Translations under genes and position numbers: made by a program
Part shown: in pieces, positions 6,567 to 7,473 of the stretch
How positions within the stretch are numbered: position 1 is the stretch's first letter
How the letters are laid out: every line of letters begins with the position of its first letter
Notes under the pieces: generated by a model
What the model saw: the letters and a program-made list of their open reading frames with translations, nothing else
Database searches by the model: none
What the model was told of the DNA's origin: nothing
Source: an uncultured Chitinophagaceae bacterium
GTDB lineage: Bacteria > Bacteroidota > Bacteroidia > Chitinophagales > Chitinophagaceae
Length of the DNA stretch: 7,473 nucleotides
NCBI GenBank assembly: GCA_903832075.1
Contig: CAILAF010000540.1
Span: 1 to 7,473, forward strand
Direction of reading: 5' to 3'

Positions 6567-6595
6567 ACTTTGCTTATATTTTTGTTCACCGAATT
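6554..6595. repeat. 14-bp inverted repeat (hairpin) upstream of the integrase
   Basis: AATTCGGTGAACAA (6554-6567) and TTGTTCACCGAATT (6582-6595) are perfect inverted copies separated by 14 bases. The left arm is the second of the tandem 12-mers, and the first tandem copy could pair with the same right arm, so two alternative hairpins are possible. Only CTTTT follows the stem, so it is a weak terminator at best. It probably serves as a protein-binding site or att arm region. Confidence 0.75.
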
Positions 6596-6621
6596 CTTTT
6601 AAAACTATTGTTCCTGTTAGC

Positions 6622-6652
6622 TTTCAGTAAATCCAAGTATAAATTAAGTTTA
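6622..6652 (+). promoter_or_regulatory. Weak candidate promoter of the integrase
   Basis: TTTC (6622-6625), a 19-base spacer and TAAGTTTA (6645-6652) each differ by one base from the TTTG and TAnnTTTG consensus. Transcription would start near 6658, about 22 bases before the ATG at 6680, downstream of the repeat cluster. The spacing is right, but both boxes are imperfect. Confidence 0.35.
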
Positions 6653-6679
6653 TATGTAGCGAGCCTAAAAACTTTTATT

Positions 6680-7473
6680 ATGAACAAAAATTCGTTAACA
6701 ATTCTATTCTGGGTGCTCATTCGCCGTAAAAAAAATGGCGTGGCTCCTATTTATTGCCGCATTACTTATAATAATGAAAGAGTGGAAATGAATACTTCTA
6801 AATCAGTTGATCCTAAACAATGGGATAATAAGGCACAAAAAGTAATTAGCAAAACAGAAAATGCAAAAGATGTAAACTTCCATTTAGATACAATAAAGGG
6901 AAGTATTAATAAACACTATAGTTTATTAAGTGCTGCAGATAAATTAATTTCTGCAGAAATAATAAAACAACAATACATGGGTATTAAGCCAAAAGAAAAA
7001 TATCTGTTAGATATATATACCTACTATTTAAAGAAGTATAGCGAAAAAGTAAATGCCGGCAAACGTGATGTTAAAACACTTACACGGCTTACAATAAGTA
7101 AAGAAAAATTAGCAGCCTTTATAAAAGCAGAATATTCTATTTCAGATATTCCATTAACACAATTAAAAATGGCTCATGCTTCCGGATTCTGTCATTATTT
7201 AGAAACTGTAGAAAATTTAAGTACGAATACTTCAATGAAGCACGTAAAAAATTTTAAGCAGGTTGTTAGGTTTGCAATAGAACAAGGCTGGCTTGATATA
7301 AATCCGTTAATGGCATTTAAATGCACTTATCAGGACCCGGAAAGAGAACGCCTCACAATGGAAGAACTCAATACATTATATACGAAAGAGTTTGAAATAA
7401 AAAGAGTTGAAGAAGTACGCGATGTTTTTATTTTTAGTTGTTATACTGGTTTTGCTTATCAGGATACTTATGA
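6680..7473 (+). CDS. Tyrosine recombinase / integrase (3' end beyond the window)
   Basis: The frame is open from ATG at 6680 to the window end (264 complete codons plus two bases), so the gene is cut by the window and not by a stop. About 400 residues would be normal, so roughly a third is missing. Residues 8-95 resemble the arm DNA-binding domain of Bacteroidetes integrases (start 'ILFWVLIRRKKNGVAPIYCRI', then S-V-D-P-K-Q-W-D near 42-49). Residues about 108-215 are a SAM-like core-binding domain (including 'VKNFKQVVRFAIEQGWLDINP'). The catalytic domain begins near 224 with 'RLTMEELNTLY' and reaches 'CYTGFAYQD' at 254-262. There the first catalytic Arg of the classical TGLR motif is replaced by A259, a substitution common in this phylum (IntDOT has Ser). 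The remaining K, H-x-x-R, H and Tyr lie outside the window. The gene reads away from tRNA-Lys, into the putative element. Confidence 0.9.
   Translation, partial: MNKNSLTILFWVLIRRKKNGVAPIYCRITYNNERVEMNTSKSVDPKQWDNKAQKVISKTENAKDVNFHLDTIKGSINKHYSLLSAADKLISAEIIKQQYMGIKPKEKYLLDIYTYYLKKYSEKVNAGKRDVKTLTRLTISKEKLAAFIKAEYSISDIPLTQLKMAHASGFCHYLETVENLSTNTSMKHVKNFKQVVRFAIEQGWLDINPLMAFKCTYQDPERERLTMEELNTLYTKEFEIKRVEEVRDVFIFSCYTGFAYQDTY

Noticed and set aside
6444..6679. CRISPR-like array in the repeat region
   Set aside because: There are only two abutting copies and one inverted copy of a 12-mer, with no spacers and no cas genes.

Overview
The window looks like a chromosomal segment of a low-GC member of the Bacteroidetes, possibly Chitinophagaceae. 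Three things support this: promoters of the Bacteroidetes type (TTTG at -33, TAnnTTTG at -7), the absence of obvious Shine-Dalgarno sequences, and protein families typical of the phylum. These families include an integrase with an N-terminal arm domain, secreted proteins whose signal peptides end in FAQ or FSQ, and a divergent DUF62 protein. The phylum call is fairly firm. The family is a guess.

Positions 47-6228 hold six genes, all on the minus strand, so transcription runs from high to low coordinates. The upstream pair is an SDR-family reductase (5422-6228) followed 28 bp later by a DUF62/SAM-hydroxide-adenosyltransferase-like protein (4572-5393), probably one operon. Next comes dihydrolipoyl dehydrogenase (3031-4437), which ends in a strong intrinsic terminator (2972-3004). 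Beyond that terminator lies a second group with short gaps: a small secreted protein of unknown function (2417-2932), a secreted beta-lactamase-fold serine hydrolase (1146-2381) and a CaCA-type cation antiporter (47-1093). Apart from lpdA, which is central metabolism, these are housekeeping or accessory genes with no obvious shared pathway.

From 6320 onward the strand and character change. A tRNA-Lys(UUU) gene (6371-6443) on the plus strand has its own promoter and a strong terminator. It is followed at 6680 by the start of a tyrosine recombinase/integrase that runs off the end of the window. Between them are two tandem 12-bp repeats and an inverted copy, which look like integrase arm-type sites or an operator. 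The simplest reading is that the right edge of the window is the integrase-bearing end of an integrative element (ICE, genomic island or prophage) inserted at the tRNA-Lys gene. The cargo is outside the window, so nothing can be said about it.

The most unusual points are the DUF62 protein, which appears to lack all three residues of the family's Asp-Arg-His triad, the repeat cluster beside the integrase, and an antiporter whose ion-site motifs are altered. No complete undescribed system is visible.
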